NCBI GenBank assembly: GCA_033085395.1
Contig: JANQBS010000025.1
Coordinates: 124,001 to 188,000 of the forward strand
DNA length: 64,000 nucleotides
Direction of reading: 5' to 3'
Source of the DNA: Xanthoparmelia taractica
Lineage: Eukaryota; Ascomycota; Lecanoromycetes; Lecanorales; Parmeliaceae
Within the stretch, counting starts at the first letter, position 1. Each line of letters starts with the position of its first letter. Below the pieces are notes generated by a model. That model ran no database searches and was not told the origin of the DNA. It was given only the letters and a program-made list of their open reading frames with translations. Positions 43,389-55,300 of the stretch are shown here, piece after piece. Made by a program: the position numbers and the translations under genes.

Positions 43389-45527
43389 TCAATGCTCCCT
43401 TCCTACTGACCCGTCATGGTTGGGATAATATACCACACTGCCGTACCCGGTCAACTCGTCCTCTACTGTATCAAAATAAAAACCTAGATCGCGACAGCGA
43501 TGCGCCCCAGCCTCAGTCATGAAGCGCAGCACAGCCTTCAACACGATGCTCAGCTCCCGCCAATGCATTTCACCTTCGTAAGCGACGATGTCAATCCAGA
43601 CCTTGTCAACGACGCCTCGACGCACCCATCGACCGTTTGGTATTGGACTGTCAGGGTGGCGATTGAGATCGGTCTGTATCTTGCGAAGGGCGGACGTGAG
43701 TGCTGCACTGGCGTAGATGGAGGGGATTGGTTCGCCAAAGGCACTCAAGGTTAGTGTGATTGGTGTACCGGGGATGGGGTAAGGAATGGGAACTGCTAGA
43801 GCTGTGAGCCTGGGCTTTGAGATGGCAGTGTTATTAGATAACAGGAGTCTTGGGACTGCTAGGGCTGTGAGCCTGGGCTTTGAGATGGCGGCGTTATTTG
43901 GTAACAGGATTCTTGTGTCCCTGGCAGCTAGTGCTCGTTCCTCTAAAAGGGTGAGCTCCGTTGGTACGTATAATATAGTCCCGAATCCTACTCTCCCCCG
44001 ACGTGCACCCGCAATGTCGATCTCGAAAACTAACACGCGGTTGTGCCCTCTATTGCCGCGACAAAATCGCAGTAACCCCCTCAAGAGTTGGTCCAGTTCT
44101 TTCCACTTTATGGATTTTTCCGCGTATACTAGGATGTTCGTCGAGACGCGGCCGCTGGCAGAAATGTCTCTGTAACTGCCTGCAATGCTAGCTTCGGGAT
44201 GGCCGGCAACCGCGGAAGATATCCTTTCCAGGGCACCGATGAGCGCGCCATCGATCTCCGAGGGTGGAATTTCAGTGTCGCCGAGGAATGTGAAAGTGAG
44301 TGTCACTTCGGTATTTGCCACAGGGTATACGATAGAGCTTGACACGAACAAGTCAAGTCGTGAGAAATTGGGCGCGCTCGGTCTCCGCAGGACACTTCCA
44401 TGATCGATGTCTTCAACTCTCTTTGCCAGCTGATCCGTCTCACGTCTAATAAAATACGATATAGTACCTACACCTAATCTCTTTGAATCATGGTCCACGA
44501 CTCTGAATCCGAGGATTTGATAATGCGGTTCCTTGAGGTCCGTACCGAATGTGGTAGTGAAGGCATAGAGACCGAATAGTACATCGAAGAGCTGACGCCA
44601 TGTGATTTTATGGCCATGGTACGTAAAGACGGTGACCGCCACCAGTCTACCAGCTTCAGGGCTGAGTGGGAGTATCCATCGGAAAGCGTCATCGGCTATA
44701 GGGTCATCCTCTGATCGAGAATTCAGGAAAGGGCGAACCTCTGCCATTGCTCCTTGAAGTGTGGCTTTGACACTCCGAGCAGGTATGGATTCGCCGAAGA
44801 AATGGAAACTGAGACTGAGGGAGGTCTTCGCGATGGGGAAGATTGTAGGTTCGTCATCATTCTCAGCTCCGGGCAACACGAGGGTTGTGTTGGGTAGCCG
44901 CCGCGTAATCTCGTAAGAAGGCTGTGGAAAGGTGAGATCAAGGATTGGACGCGTGACCCTTTTCTGGACTTCACTCCCCGTAGGATTGAAGTACCACACC
45001 AGCCCATATCCTATGTTCGGCTTCTCTAGGCCCTTGGCTTCAACCTCAAATTCCAGTGCATGATAATGTGGTTCCCCTGCTCCCAGCTCGGCTGTCATAT
45101 ACTGGTATAGTGCATGCAATATCCGAAACAATTCCATCCATGTGATCTCCAACCCTTCATTCGTTTTGATGCTAATCAGCATGTTGCCGTTCGGACGGCG
45201 GTACTCGAATCGATCATTGAGTATACCCTGTGTTGGATGATTTCGGGCAAGATCGGCAACGACTTGATCAGCCTCGATCAATGTGTCTTTTACTTCATTC
45301 TCGGGAATGGGCTGGCCTTTGGCTAGAAAAGCCAAGACAATGCCGCGAGAGGAGACGGGGATCGGAGTCACACCAGTGGCAGGGGGAGCTCCAGATAGGT
45401 TGAAGATGGGTAAGCCTTGAAGATTCTCATTACCCAAGGATATGGTAGTGGGGATAAAGGCTGTCCGCGCGCAATGGGCGTAGAGTAATAGGAAGAGCAC
45501 TGAGCTAGAGCTGCAGCTTATGTGCAT
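43389..45527 (-). CDS. Secreted protein of four tandem modules, unknown family
   Basis: An intact single-exon minus-strand gene. The frame opens at 45623, but the ATG at 45527 is preferred because it starts a good signal peptide (MHISCSSSSVLFLLLYAHCA), giving 712 residues. The mature protein holds four copies of a module of about 120-130 residues: about 55-180, 231-360, 402-521 and 584-701. Each has a strand pair ending in (F/A)-x-x-G-(E/D/Q)-x-x-I-P, a helix of the x-L-x-x-A type, a (I/M)-(T/K/H)-W-x-E/Q-L segment followed by L-x-x-(L/V)-L-(R/Y)-x-F/M, a strand such as LEFEV or LVFEI, and a closing G-(Y/V/F)-G-x-(V/I)-x-Y motif. Linkers of 40-60 residues separate them; a 21-residue stretch is duplicated at about 541-582. 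No catalytic motif, transmembrane segment or cysteine pattern is evident. The family and role are unknown; repetition suggests binding or a structural role in the wall or outside the cell. Confidence 0.82.
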   Translation of the reverse strand: MHISCSSSSVLFLLLYAHCARTAFIPTTISLGNENLQGLPIFNLSGAPPATGVTPIPVSSRGIVLAFLAKGQPIPENEVKDTLIEADQVVADLARNHPTQGILNDRFEYRRPNGNMLISIKTNEGLEITWMELFRILHALYQYMTAELGAGEPHYHALEFEVEAKGLEKPNIGYGLVWYFNPTGSEVQKRVTRPILDLTFPQPSYEITRRLPNTTLVLPGAENDDEPTIFPIAKTSLSLSFHFFGESIPARSVKATLQGAMAEVRPFLNSRSEDDPIADDAFRWILPLSPEAGRLVAVTVFTYHGHKITWRQLFDVLFGLYAFTTTFGTDLKEPHYQILGFRVVDHDSKRLGVGTISYFIRRETDQLAKRVEDIDHGSVLRRPSAPNFSRLDLFVSSSIVYPVANTEVTLTFTFLGDTEIPPSEIDGALIGALERISSAVAGHPEASIAGSYRDISASGRVSTNILVYAEKSIKWKELDQLLRGLLRFCRGNRGHNRVLVFEIDIAGARRGRVGFGTILYVPTELTLLEERALAARDTRILLPNNAAISKPRLTALAVPRLLLSNNTAISKPRLTALAVPIPYPIPGTPITLTLSAFGEPIPSIYASAALTSALRKIQTDLNRHPDSPIPNGRWVRRGVVDKVWIDIVAYEGEMHWRELSIVLKAVLRFMTEAGAHRCRDLGFYFDTVEDELTGYGSVVYYPNHDGSVGREH
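43792..43917 (-). repeat. 63-bp in-frame tandem duplication inside the four-module gene
   Basis: Two 63-bp units (43792-43854 and 43855-43917) differ at only a few positions and encode the linker segment ISKPRLTALAVP twice. It lengthens the linker before the fourth module by 21 residues without changing frame. Confidence 0.85.
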
Positions 45528-48500
45528 TGCGTAGGGGCAGGCCAGATAGGCACAAATCGAGGCAACGTACCAGGACTCCGTATGGCGCTCAAAATGCCAT
45601 AAGTAATAGGAGCATTCATACAATTGCTCTAGAAACTGCGAGCTAAGAGTCGAGGGGCGTACATGTTGGGCTCCGTCGCATGTTTCAATATTCTCTTTTT
45701 AAGCGATTTGCGATAGACACACGTATTCGCGCTCGACTGCCAAGCATTTCAGTATTGGAAAGCCAAGGGTTTCTTGTATCGGAGATGGCAGTCTGAGGCT
45801 GAAGGGTAAGCCGAAGGTAGAGCGATGACCGTAGTGGAGAAGAAGAATTTCTATCGCTATAGCTTCGACTGTAGGAAGGATGAGTCTGGGTCTGAGGTAA
45901 TTGAAAGAGCAAGCTTCGAGCAGAGCAAAACCTCGAGAAGAGCAACCCAATTGAATCTTTGCGTTCTCCTATCACACGTAGTAATGATACCTTAGTTTCC
46001 TTCAACATCTTGAAAGTGTGTGTTGGGATTTGAGACTCGCACAAAGGCCCAATCCCAGCGTAGTTCAAGGCTTAAATCACTCCTGTCCACTGCGGAGCAT
46101 CTATGGCTACCAAATCATGCTCTCCGTGGCTCGAAAGCTGGTCTGGTCTGTGGGGGCACTGGGAGGTACCAGAACAGCCCATAACAGCTCTTTCCGTCCT
46201 AGCTACTATCTCATGCTTCCATCTCTTTCTTGAATGCTGCGACTTCGGTCATGTTCTTCCGCTGTGAACACTATCACATTATTCTACATAATCAGCAGAG
46301 AACCATCTCCAGTAGTCATTGAAAGCGCTGGCGGGGAAGCTGAAAGAATGTTACCGTACGCAAAACATGAGTAGCTTCGCCATAGCAACAGACTACGCTT
46401 GGTGGGATTCTTCCACAGAAGGCGACGCACTCACTTCATTGAAATAAGGGAATGTCTCAACGCTACTGTGCTTGTAAGGTATGAATCAGAAGCGTTGTCA
46501 GGTACCAAAGCTTTAACAGGTTTCGTATTGGCAGCTACGGTCTACCGTAGCCGCTGCGTAGCCACCGCAACCAAATCTGGACTCCTCAATTTGGATCACT
46601 ACAGCCTCTCAGTCGCAAGCTCCCTTGGATTTCAGGTGTCGCCCCGGATCTGTTCCAAAATGGCTCACCAGTACCAATGCTAACAGGCAGTCTGACCAAA
46701 TTTCCCGACTCCCTGTCCATTGAAAGTTCCTTCAATCCCCCAGTCCCCTTATCAGCTGTCGTGTCTTTTACCAGACACCGAATGACGCTTTACAGGAGCT
46801 CATAAGCCTGCCTCGACACCAGTAGCACCTCACAATAGCAGGCATCTTGTGGGAATGACGCTGGCTTCTCTTCACTGGCCTGTCGCCCAAACGTCGCAAA
46901 CATGACCACTACAGTGGTTGCGGAACTGTAATGCCCCAACAGGGAAGGAAATACTACACGGCTGGAGAGCGGATATAAGGATGGAACTAGGTTTGATGCC
47001 GATGTGACACCCATTAAGCCCTGGCGTCGGTTTGAACACAGCCTCTTCAAGCTGAGTGCCTTCAGGACCGGGGCGGCCAAGCGTTTGAGCAAAGATGATT
47101 GGCACCAAGTCCACCGTCTCACGAGTAGACAGGAGAAAAGCAAACTCGGAGAACCATGTCGTCATATAGAAAGAGACGGAATGGGCGCAATTCAGACAAC
47201 GGGGGCTCGGAACGACAAGTGGCTGGGAGCCGATCGCCTGGTCGTGAAAGATTCAAGGGAATGTGTGATGATACCATCCGTTATGATCTAGTACATGCGG
47301 CATATCTATGGGCTACTGGGGTAATACGTTCTCCTGGCGCGTGGTTGAGCTATTGCAATATATGATTCGAAGCAAAACAGGTCTGGTAGCACACGGACTA
47401 ACGTTTCATCTGACTTGGAGCCATCCACGGAATACAGAATAATGAAGAGATGTTAGACGGCCCCAACAAGGTCCTGAATCCCATAACACGGTCCGCGGTG
47501 GTCGAAGACCTGCATTTGCATCGGAGCTCCTCGTCTTTGAAAGGGCAATTCCAAGACCTCAGAGACCGGGCATACTTGCTCGACAGTATGAGAATTTTGC
47601 AAGGCTTGGAGAAAGCTATAGGGGAACGGGGCTTCGTGGTATTACCTGAGACATACCCTGAGTACGCGATCACAACTTGGTTGAGCGGCAAAGAAGGGGC
47701 CGTTGCGGGCACTCTAGAAAGGAAGGTCGTTAACTACAACAACAAATCCACGTTCGAAAATTCCGTGAGTCAATTCAATGACTCGTACCCGTACCCCTTA
47801 TTCTATGCCTCGTTCTAGTGACTATTATAATATGTGTTTCTTGCAGGGGTGAGTATCAAAGCAATGGGACCCTGAAGAATGCTCTTAGGCTTTGCAGAAT
47901 TCGAGGGTACCTAGAGGCACGGAGGCTGACTGGGGTAAGGTGTTAGTATGGTTATATTACATGTATTAGGTTCAATTCCCAACGGCGGTGGTACAGCGGT
48001 GTAGCGTATTTTTGTCCATTTTCTTAAGACTGGGGTTAGAATGGCTTGGGTGATTAAATTAAAGATTGTGAGGTTGAATCCTTCAGTAGCAGTAGGAATG
48101 CAAAAGATTCTCCGTGGAGCTGTTGGAGGGTAACGTTTCTGAGCGCTTATACGGAGGAATGGCTGACTACTCGCAGTGCAGGGGACGTGACACTTGACGA
48201 GTCCGAACAACCAATCGCTGCAGGCCACGACAGTCTGACAGCGATGCCAAATCCATATAGTTAGACCGTGGCACGATCCTTCCGAGCCGTATCACTGCAT
48301 ACGCAGAGTAACGAGCGGACAATCTGTCATGTGGATGATGTCCATGATTCTGTACCAATCATGAGTTGACTGCACCGTTGTCAGAGTGCCTTGAGAAGGA
48401 GACATCTGGCATCATGGTCAAAGCCACCATGTCGAGTGCCTTGGTGGTCCGAGGCTGACTTGGGGTATCATGGTAGATGCGACAAGCCGACACCCGGGAG

Positions 48501-49552
48501 AAGGTATTCTCACTAAGTTCTCAGAGTTTGAACTATCATCGGTCGCAGCAGTGAAGCGAATTACGAAGCGGCTTCAGGGCAACACGCGGCTGCTGAACGG
48601 GCTGAGACGGGAAATCCCTTAAAATTGCCATACCACCCCAATAGATGTACTCTTACTTCGTAAATTAGCAGGTACGGTACTGTACTAAAGTAAGTTACTG
48701 CCACAGTCGTCGCAGTTTTTAGCGTAGTACGCTATCTCGCAACAGGCAAAAAAGAAAGGGGCTCGGATTTCCCGGAAGACCTCGGCCGAGGTAATAAACG
48801 CAAGTATTTTTGACCTGTGGTATGACACGTGGTGAGCCTCCTGTTTGGCGTTTGACGTTCCATCCGCCATGTTTCATGTCACAATGGGGAATAATACAAT
48901 CTCTTTTCATTCGTACAAGTACGTTATTATGTTATGTTTAGTTTAATGCGGTCAAAACCGTTTCATCCCTGATCCTCCGCAGTCTGGGGGCTATTGTTAT
49001 TCAGCCCCAGACTGCAACAGGCGCCAGCATGGAAAGGAAGAGAAACTCCGCCACGAAGAGGAATGGATCACTCAAATTCACTCGATTTTGCCGTATTCCT
49101 TCTTTTGAATTCATTCCCATAACCCGCTTTATCAATACTATCGCCGTTGTGCCATATCAACCAAAAACACTTCACATCCCTTAGTAAACAATTTCCCTCG
49201 GCTGGTAACTCTCGGAAAAAGAGTATGAGGTGGCCATTGGCGAATATCTGAGAGTCGACATGTGCGATGGAGCGACAATTGCTCCACGGCCTTTTGGCTA
49301 TTGCTGCCGTTAGCGCCGACTCGGCCTTGCTTGTGATCAATCGATTCACTCTCTCATGTAACGCTCCCGGCTTCCTTTCAAGCTCGCCTCTGCTGACGTC
49401 CTCCGACATATTAGCTGGCACATACAAGTCAGCCTCCACTTTCGCACTAGCACTGCGCAGGGCTATCATAGATTGACATCGGCTTCTCCAGGTTTCCCTT
49501 TCCGGTAACGACGACTTTAATTCAGAATCTCATCTCATTCATCGTAATTGTC
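45528..49552. other. Long intergenic stretch, no gene supported
   Basis: Several frames of 95-125 codons occur (for example 47450-47818, +, with LLDSMRILQGLEKAIGERGF), but none has splice support, a recognisable domain or a full-length look. tRNA-like scraps near 47960-48090 do not fold. Confidence 0.5.
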
Positions 49553-52392
49553 TTGGCAGAACGCCTGACCAGTCTCCTTCTCGGTTGCCTGGCCCCCAAT
49601 GAATCTACCGTCTCGCGCAACGCGGATCAAGAACATCTTCTTCATGAAGAAGAAAAGCCTCAGCCGCATCGGACCCAAAGCCTGCGGAGACGTTCCCCAC
49701 TCCGCAGGACAGCCGTCCATCAACGCCTCCGAAATGTCTTTTGGAGGATCATCCCTGTCGCTATAGTATATTTTGCTAAAATTGTCCTCGGCAACTTTTT
49801 TTTGACGTACGTCTGCTTGTTACCAGAGTATTGAACTCACTGACATGCTACGTGCCCAGCCGCTTACCTCTACCTACTTACACTCTTGTACGAATCGCAG
49901 CCATTCCCTTGTCCATAGTATTCAACACTGCTCTGAGCGGCGACTCGCATTCGGCTCTGACAATATGCTGTCTGACTGTAGCAACTTCAAGCGTGGTCCT
50001 GGCGATGTTGCCGCTCTCCGATCTAAACGTAGTGGATCTATTGCAGGGCGCCTCGCTATCAATAGCTGATGCGCTCTTTCCTATTTTACTTTTGAATGCA
50101 TACGACGGACGCTACCAAAGATGGCCGAGTCAAGACAATCTCCCCAGTGAGGACGGGAAGCACCCCGGTATATCATCAATTTTATTCGATGTGCAAGAGG
50201 GAAACAGCAACTTCTGGTCAATCCTCCGTCACGTATCCTTCCTATCGACGGTCTTCCTGGTTGCACACGTCTTCGTATCCGGGGAACTGCAACGCATACA
50301 GGAGAATTGCTACGTACTAGGCGTTGGTATCCTACGACAACTCCTTACCGCTGGAGGAATCCTCAATGGAACAGTCCTGATTCTAATGGCACTCTTGGCG
50401 ACGGCGGCGTCTCCGGTGACGACAACATTCTTGGCCGCCCCTATGAACGCCTTCCAACTCGCCATCTTCATGTACACTGGCTTTAATAAGTATCGATGGA
50501 TAGGCCTTTCGGTCTGCTGGGCTCTGGGTCTGGCCTTTATTTTTTTGGCGCAGGGAAGCGCGAGCACTCCAACAGCGACGACCCGCAAATCCTACTCTCT
50601 TGCACGGGACATCATCGTGACTGTGGTGCTGTGCGGGGTTCTTTACAGCATAAATGGACTGGAGCGAGGAAGTAGAGCCTCCCCAGGCCTCGAAGTACCG
50701 ACTTGCCTAAACAATTCTGGTGTTGAAATCAACACCCCTTCCCCGAATGTCTCAAATCACACCAGTGTAGTGCACGATGATTACCTTGGCACCCGCCCCC
50801 ACGTGGACACTATTGCGAATCTGACTTTCCTTGTGGAACAATGCAGAGAAGTTGAAGATGGTGGAGGAGTTGATGATGTAATCAACTGTCTGTCAATCCT
50901 GGAGCACGCGGAGAAAGAGTACCTCTCCATTCCCAAGGTCCCCAGCATTCAGACAAAGAATTCTGACCGTACCATCACGGCACATCGGTCACTATTCAGA
51001 CATGATCCTGACTTCGCAGCTGGACAGACTGACCCAGAGTCATTCTTTGGCAAATGCGCCGGGCCAGTCATCCCATTCCACGTCTACTGGACCGGCTCCG
51101 CGACTTGGAGAGTCGAGCTTTTCATCAAGGCTTACCTCTACACCCAAAACCTACCTTGCTCGAGATTATGGTTATGGCTGGATTCCGACCTCGACGCCAG
51201 CGCTGTTGACAAGATGCTATGCGAAGACCCAATCTTCCAACGGTTCCGGCCTCTTGTCACCCATGGAGACATCGTATTGAAAAGCTGGATTTTCCCGGAT
51301 CGTGTACTACTCGCTCGTGAAAGCGCAGAGATCGTCTCCACACCGGACTCAAGGTCAAGCATGGACACTGAAGACGGCGAAATAGTCCTCGCCAATGGCA
51401 CAGTTCAAGACGTCGATGGCCAGCAATGGCTCAATCTCAAATCCTCGCACGCCTCTCTCGCTCCAGTTCAAGTATCCGACGCTGTCCGCTTCATTGTTCT
51501 TCACCTCCACGGTGGCGTATATTGCGACATGGATGTCCTCCTTCTTCGCGACATGCGTCCACTCCTCCTCCCAGACCCCACCTCCGGCCCCCGCGCCTTC
51601 GCAGAACAATGGGTAGAGCGCTGCGGGCCCTACGATTACAACACAGCCGTCATATCCGTCCCTGCCAACTCCTCCCTCTCATCGCACCTGCTCCGCGGCG
51701 GTGTACGAATGGGTATGAATTTTCACCCCAGGGTTATCGGGCGCATGCTGTGGGCCGACGGAAGGGGCGACGAGGTTAAGATGCTGCACAATGCGGTCTT
51801 TGACCCTTTGGTGACGAATTTGAGACGCGAGGGGACGGATATGTGTACGGTGCCTTGTCATAAGAACTTTAAGAGCGCGTTCATGGGTGAGGTGGAGGAG
51901 AAGGAAAATGAGTGGAGTAATTATCGCGGTGAGGTGGGGCTCCAGGAAGAGGAGATGGTGGGGAATAGAAGTTTGGGAAATTTCTTCAGGGGGGCTTGGG
52001 CTTATCATATTCATAATCAGGTATGTCTCTTCATCTTCTTCCTTCCTTTCTCTGCCCCTGCCCTCCTTCCTGCCCTCCTCCCCTCCCTTCTCTTCTTCCC
52101 CTAGCTAGCGATCCGGCAAACATGGCAATCTCCACCCCACCACATTGAGGGTGGCTTACTCCCACATGGCTGTCACCCCTTCCAGCCGAAGAGCTAGCTA
52201 GCTAGCAAGCACCCGCGAAGCCAAATCGCTAACCACATCTCCTAACAGTGGTGGAAATTCCCCGAACCGACCTCATGGATGGACGTCATCACCCGCGCTC
52301 AAGACGGCTATTTCGATGGCTCGAGAACGAACGCCTACGGCGAGTGGTGGGAGGGGCCGAAGCTGGAAGGGTATGATAGAGAGGACTGGTAG
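49553..52392 (+). CDS. Multi-pass membrane protein fused to DXD glycosyltransferase
   Basis: Exons 49553-49806, 49860-52020 and 52249-52392 join to about 852 residues. Intron 1 is 53 nt (GTACGT, CTGAC branch, CCAG) and intron 2 is 228 nt (GTATGT, ending CTAACAG). Residues about 60-330 contain eight or more hydrophobic segments. Their layout (YFAKIVLGNFFLT followed by RLPLPTYTL) recalls drug/metabolite-superfamily nucleotide-sugar transporters. After a linker comes a glycosyltransferase: IPFHVYWTGSATWRVELFIK at about 490, HLHGGVYCDMDVLLLRDM with the metal-binding DXD at 641-643, then NTAVISVP and a tryptophan-rich C-terminus. This resembles the DXD sugar-transferase / alpha-1,4-glycosyltransferase-type families (GT32-like). 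It probably acts in the Golgi. The true start is unresolved: no ATG precedes homologous sequence in this frame, and a 54-nt upstream intron (49505-49558) or earlier exon is possible. Confidence 0.8.
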
Positions 52393-55300
52393 ATGCGGTG
52401 AGGGAGATGATCGTTGTGTATAGACGTTGCATATTGCAAGCGCGTATATTGAACTGTCGTCTAGATCTAGACGTTTTTTGTTCGATATCGATGGAAGGAA
52501 GGAAGGAGGCCAGTCTATAATTGCTGCATCTACATTCGCTCGTAGCGTGGGGAAATACCACCGTCGCGTTGGGACATTTTTGATATGATAGATACCTGGA
52601 TAAAGTAAATAGAAACCACGAGAAATTATTAGACATTTCTGGCCTCAAGGGAGTCAGACTATATTAGACTGGGCTGGCGGCGTACGTGTTTTCGCGTTTA
52701 TAGGGGTGGGACATTATAGTTATTGGTTCATTGAACATAAGGTACTGTGGTACTCGCGAGTAAAGAGAAATATCTCCGTGCATGCAATCATTGAAAGGGT
52801 ATCGACAGACCAACTACTAAACCAAAATCTCACTCAACACGGGAGGGAGGGAGGGAGCAGGGCGGCGAAGGGCGGTATTGTTCATTCATTACGCAATAAG
52901 TGAGTACAATAGAGTTAGGTCACCACGCACCAGATAAAGTATACCTACATACCTTTGGATGGAGCCTTTCTTCCCCCCCCCCTCTTTTCCCATTTCTCAG
53001 ATCGAGATGCCTTTATTGGCCTAGTTTGGGGAGGGCTGATAGGGCATATTGTTCGTTTTTTTGTTACTTGTTTAGGATATAATGTACGTGTTCTAGGTAC
53101 GTATAGGCGGAGGAGAGGATGAAAGAGGGAGGGAAGAGGAGGGAAGAGAAGAAAAGGGGTGAAGGTGAAGGTGGCTGTTCATTCGGAGGGGTCTTGGAAT
53201 CCAGGGTTTGTGATTTGATTTATGCGAGATGAGGGTTCCCAGATACAGCACGTTCGCAGTGGGGTGGTGGAAAAGGCTGGGTGGGGAGGATGGGGAGGTT
53301 GAGAGGGGGGGGTTTGTGTTGGGTATGTGTGTGCTTGGTTTGGTGAGATTCACCCGGCTTATAGCTTTGTTTTCCCCCGTCTTTTGTTCTAGTCTGTTTC
53401 CTGCTACAATCCTGGAGGAGCAATCGTAACAGTGTGAAACGTTCTTTTGTTCCTTGTTCATATCGTTGGTATTTATTCTCGTAAAGCGTTCGGCGAGCTA
53501 CTTTACGTAGGTAGCATCGATAAATGACAAGGCGAGGATTTGGAGGTCTGTTTGCGTTTTTTGATTATTTTTAATCACTGATATCCGGTTATTTAGAGGA
53601 ATTTCTCTTTCATTCCAAGATTTCGGGTACGCCCATTGTAAGGAATGGCTGCTCACCAAAAGACAGTGCGCAATTGGATGCGCAAGACATACTTTCGCTT
53701 GCAAGGTCTCTTGTACACCCCAATCACAACTCCAAGCCCCAAGTAATAACGACAATGATCCGCTTACTAACCTCTCAAACCTCATAGGCCCTTCACCCTG
53801 ACGCCAGTGTATTGGTCGACTACCTGCCCCCTAGGCTCCACGCCCCCAGCCTCGAGCACATCAGACCTTTTCCCCATGGACCTCCTCCAATCTATCTCCT
53901 TACCCCGCCCTACCTTCCCCATCATCCTCGTAATATGATTTTTACTTAAACAATACGTCATAGAAACGATTCTGCTCAAATGCCTCTATGACTCCAAGTA
54001 CGCGCAATTGAGGGAGATCAATGGAGAGGCATTTGTGAACCATCGTATCGCTGGGTAACCAAGATGATCATCTTAGTGGCTGCAAACTAATACTTATCAA
54101 TGTTGCTTTTCGGTATGCCGTGCTGAATGATCGGTAAGCGAGGGGTTCGAGGGTCACGTTGGGGAATGTATTGGTTGTTTGCACATTGATTTGTTGGGTT
54201 AAGGTTAGGTACGTTTCGTTGGCTTTTATTCTCATTTCTTTGCCACGATGAATGCCATTGGGGGCCGAGAGACCACCAAAGCGCCTAGGTTGCTCCTCTT
54301 TTCTGCATCGTCAAGAAACAGGAAGGAAAGAGGAACAGAAGCGCAAATACAAAGGATCACTAATGATATCAGCGCTATGCATCCTGTTCGGACCATCATG
54401 GTGGCACAGGCAGCGAGGGTCTGCAAAAACATGATTGCGAGCGTTACGCATGCAACACTTCCGAAGAATTCCACAAGATTTTTTCAAAGCAGACCTGAAA
54501 ATGGGGCCTATTTGAGGGTTTTATGGCAAGAATATTGACTACTCCACAACATCGAAACCGAAATACTTCCTTGATCGATCCATTGCCGACCTCTGCTGTC
54601 ATTATCCCATTCAGTAGCTCACTCTCCTTTCTACAAATACCAATGATAGACTCCCCGTGACTTTAAACGGCACCCACTACCCCATCTCCAGCGCCTATAA
54701 GTAAACAAAGACTGATATACGTACTCAGCAACCTGCTTCATATACATGTTATGCAATTATCCTCCCCCGTCCGGGAATCTTCAAGCACGAACTTAATGTC
54801 AGCATACCTCAGCCTTTTTTGATCTCGGCACTCTCGTCTATGATTACGGACAGATTCACCACACTAACGAGAGTATGACATGGTGAAATCAAGAGTGGGA
54901 AGCCTAGACCTGCTGCGTCACAAACATTACCGATTTCTGTAGGCAATATTCTCTCTATCTTGCACAAGTCTTCAGTCTGCGCACTTGGCCTTTGGTTATA
55001 GATTCAATAGGAAGGACTGCAATTATTGAGAGCCAGCTTACTTACATTACAGGAGAATTATGCTGGAGTTCTGAAACATCGCTTGAATCGGGATTTTGAG
55101 AAATTGGCTGTGTTAGAGAGGGGCTATACCGCCCGGCCATGTTCGAATGTTATAAACGAGATTGATGAAGCTGCGGCATTATAGATCATGTCAAGGGCAG
55201 TTTTAGTTGCACTCACCCATATCGCTAAGTATGTCTGAATGTTCTAACTCATGATGCTTGAGGATGAAGCTCTTCTTAGATTAAGATCACTTTGAAGAAG

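Noticed and set aside
47450..47818. 122-codon plus-strand frame
   Set aside because: Reads smoothly but has no domain, no signal peptide and no exon neighbours; too weak to call.
47960..48100. Text resembling tRNA D-arm and T-arm pieces (GGTTCAATTCCC, TGGTACAGCGG)
   Set aside because: The pieces are in the wrong order and spacing for any cloverleaf.
49267..49476. Short frame MERQLLHGLLAIAAVSA as the first exon of the membrane-glycosyltransferase gene
   Set aside because: It ends before any donor that would join it in frame to 49560; not convincing.
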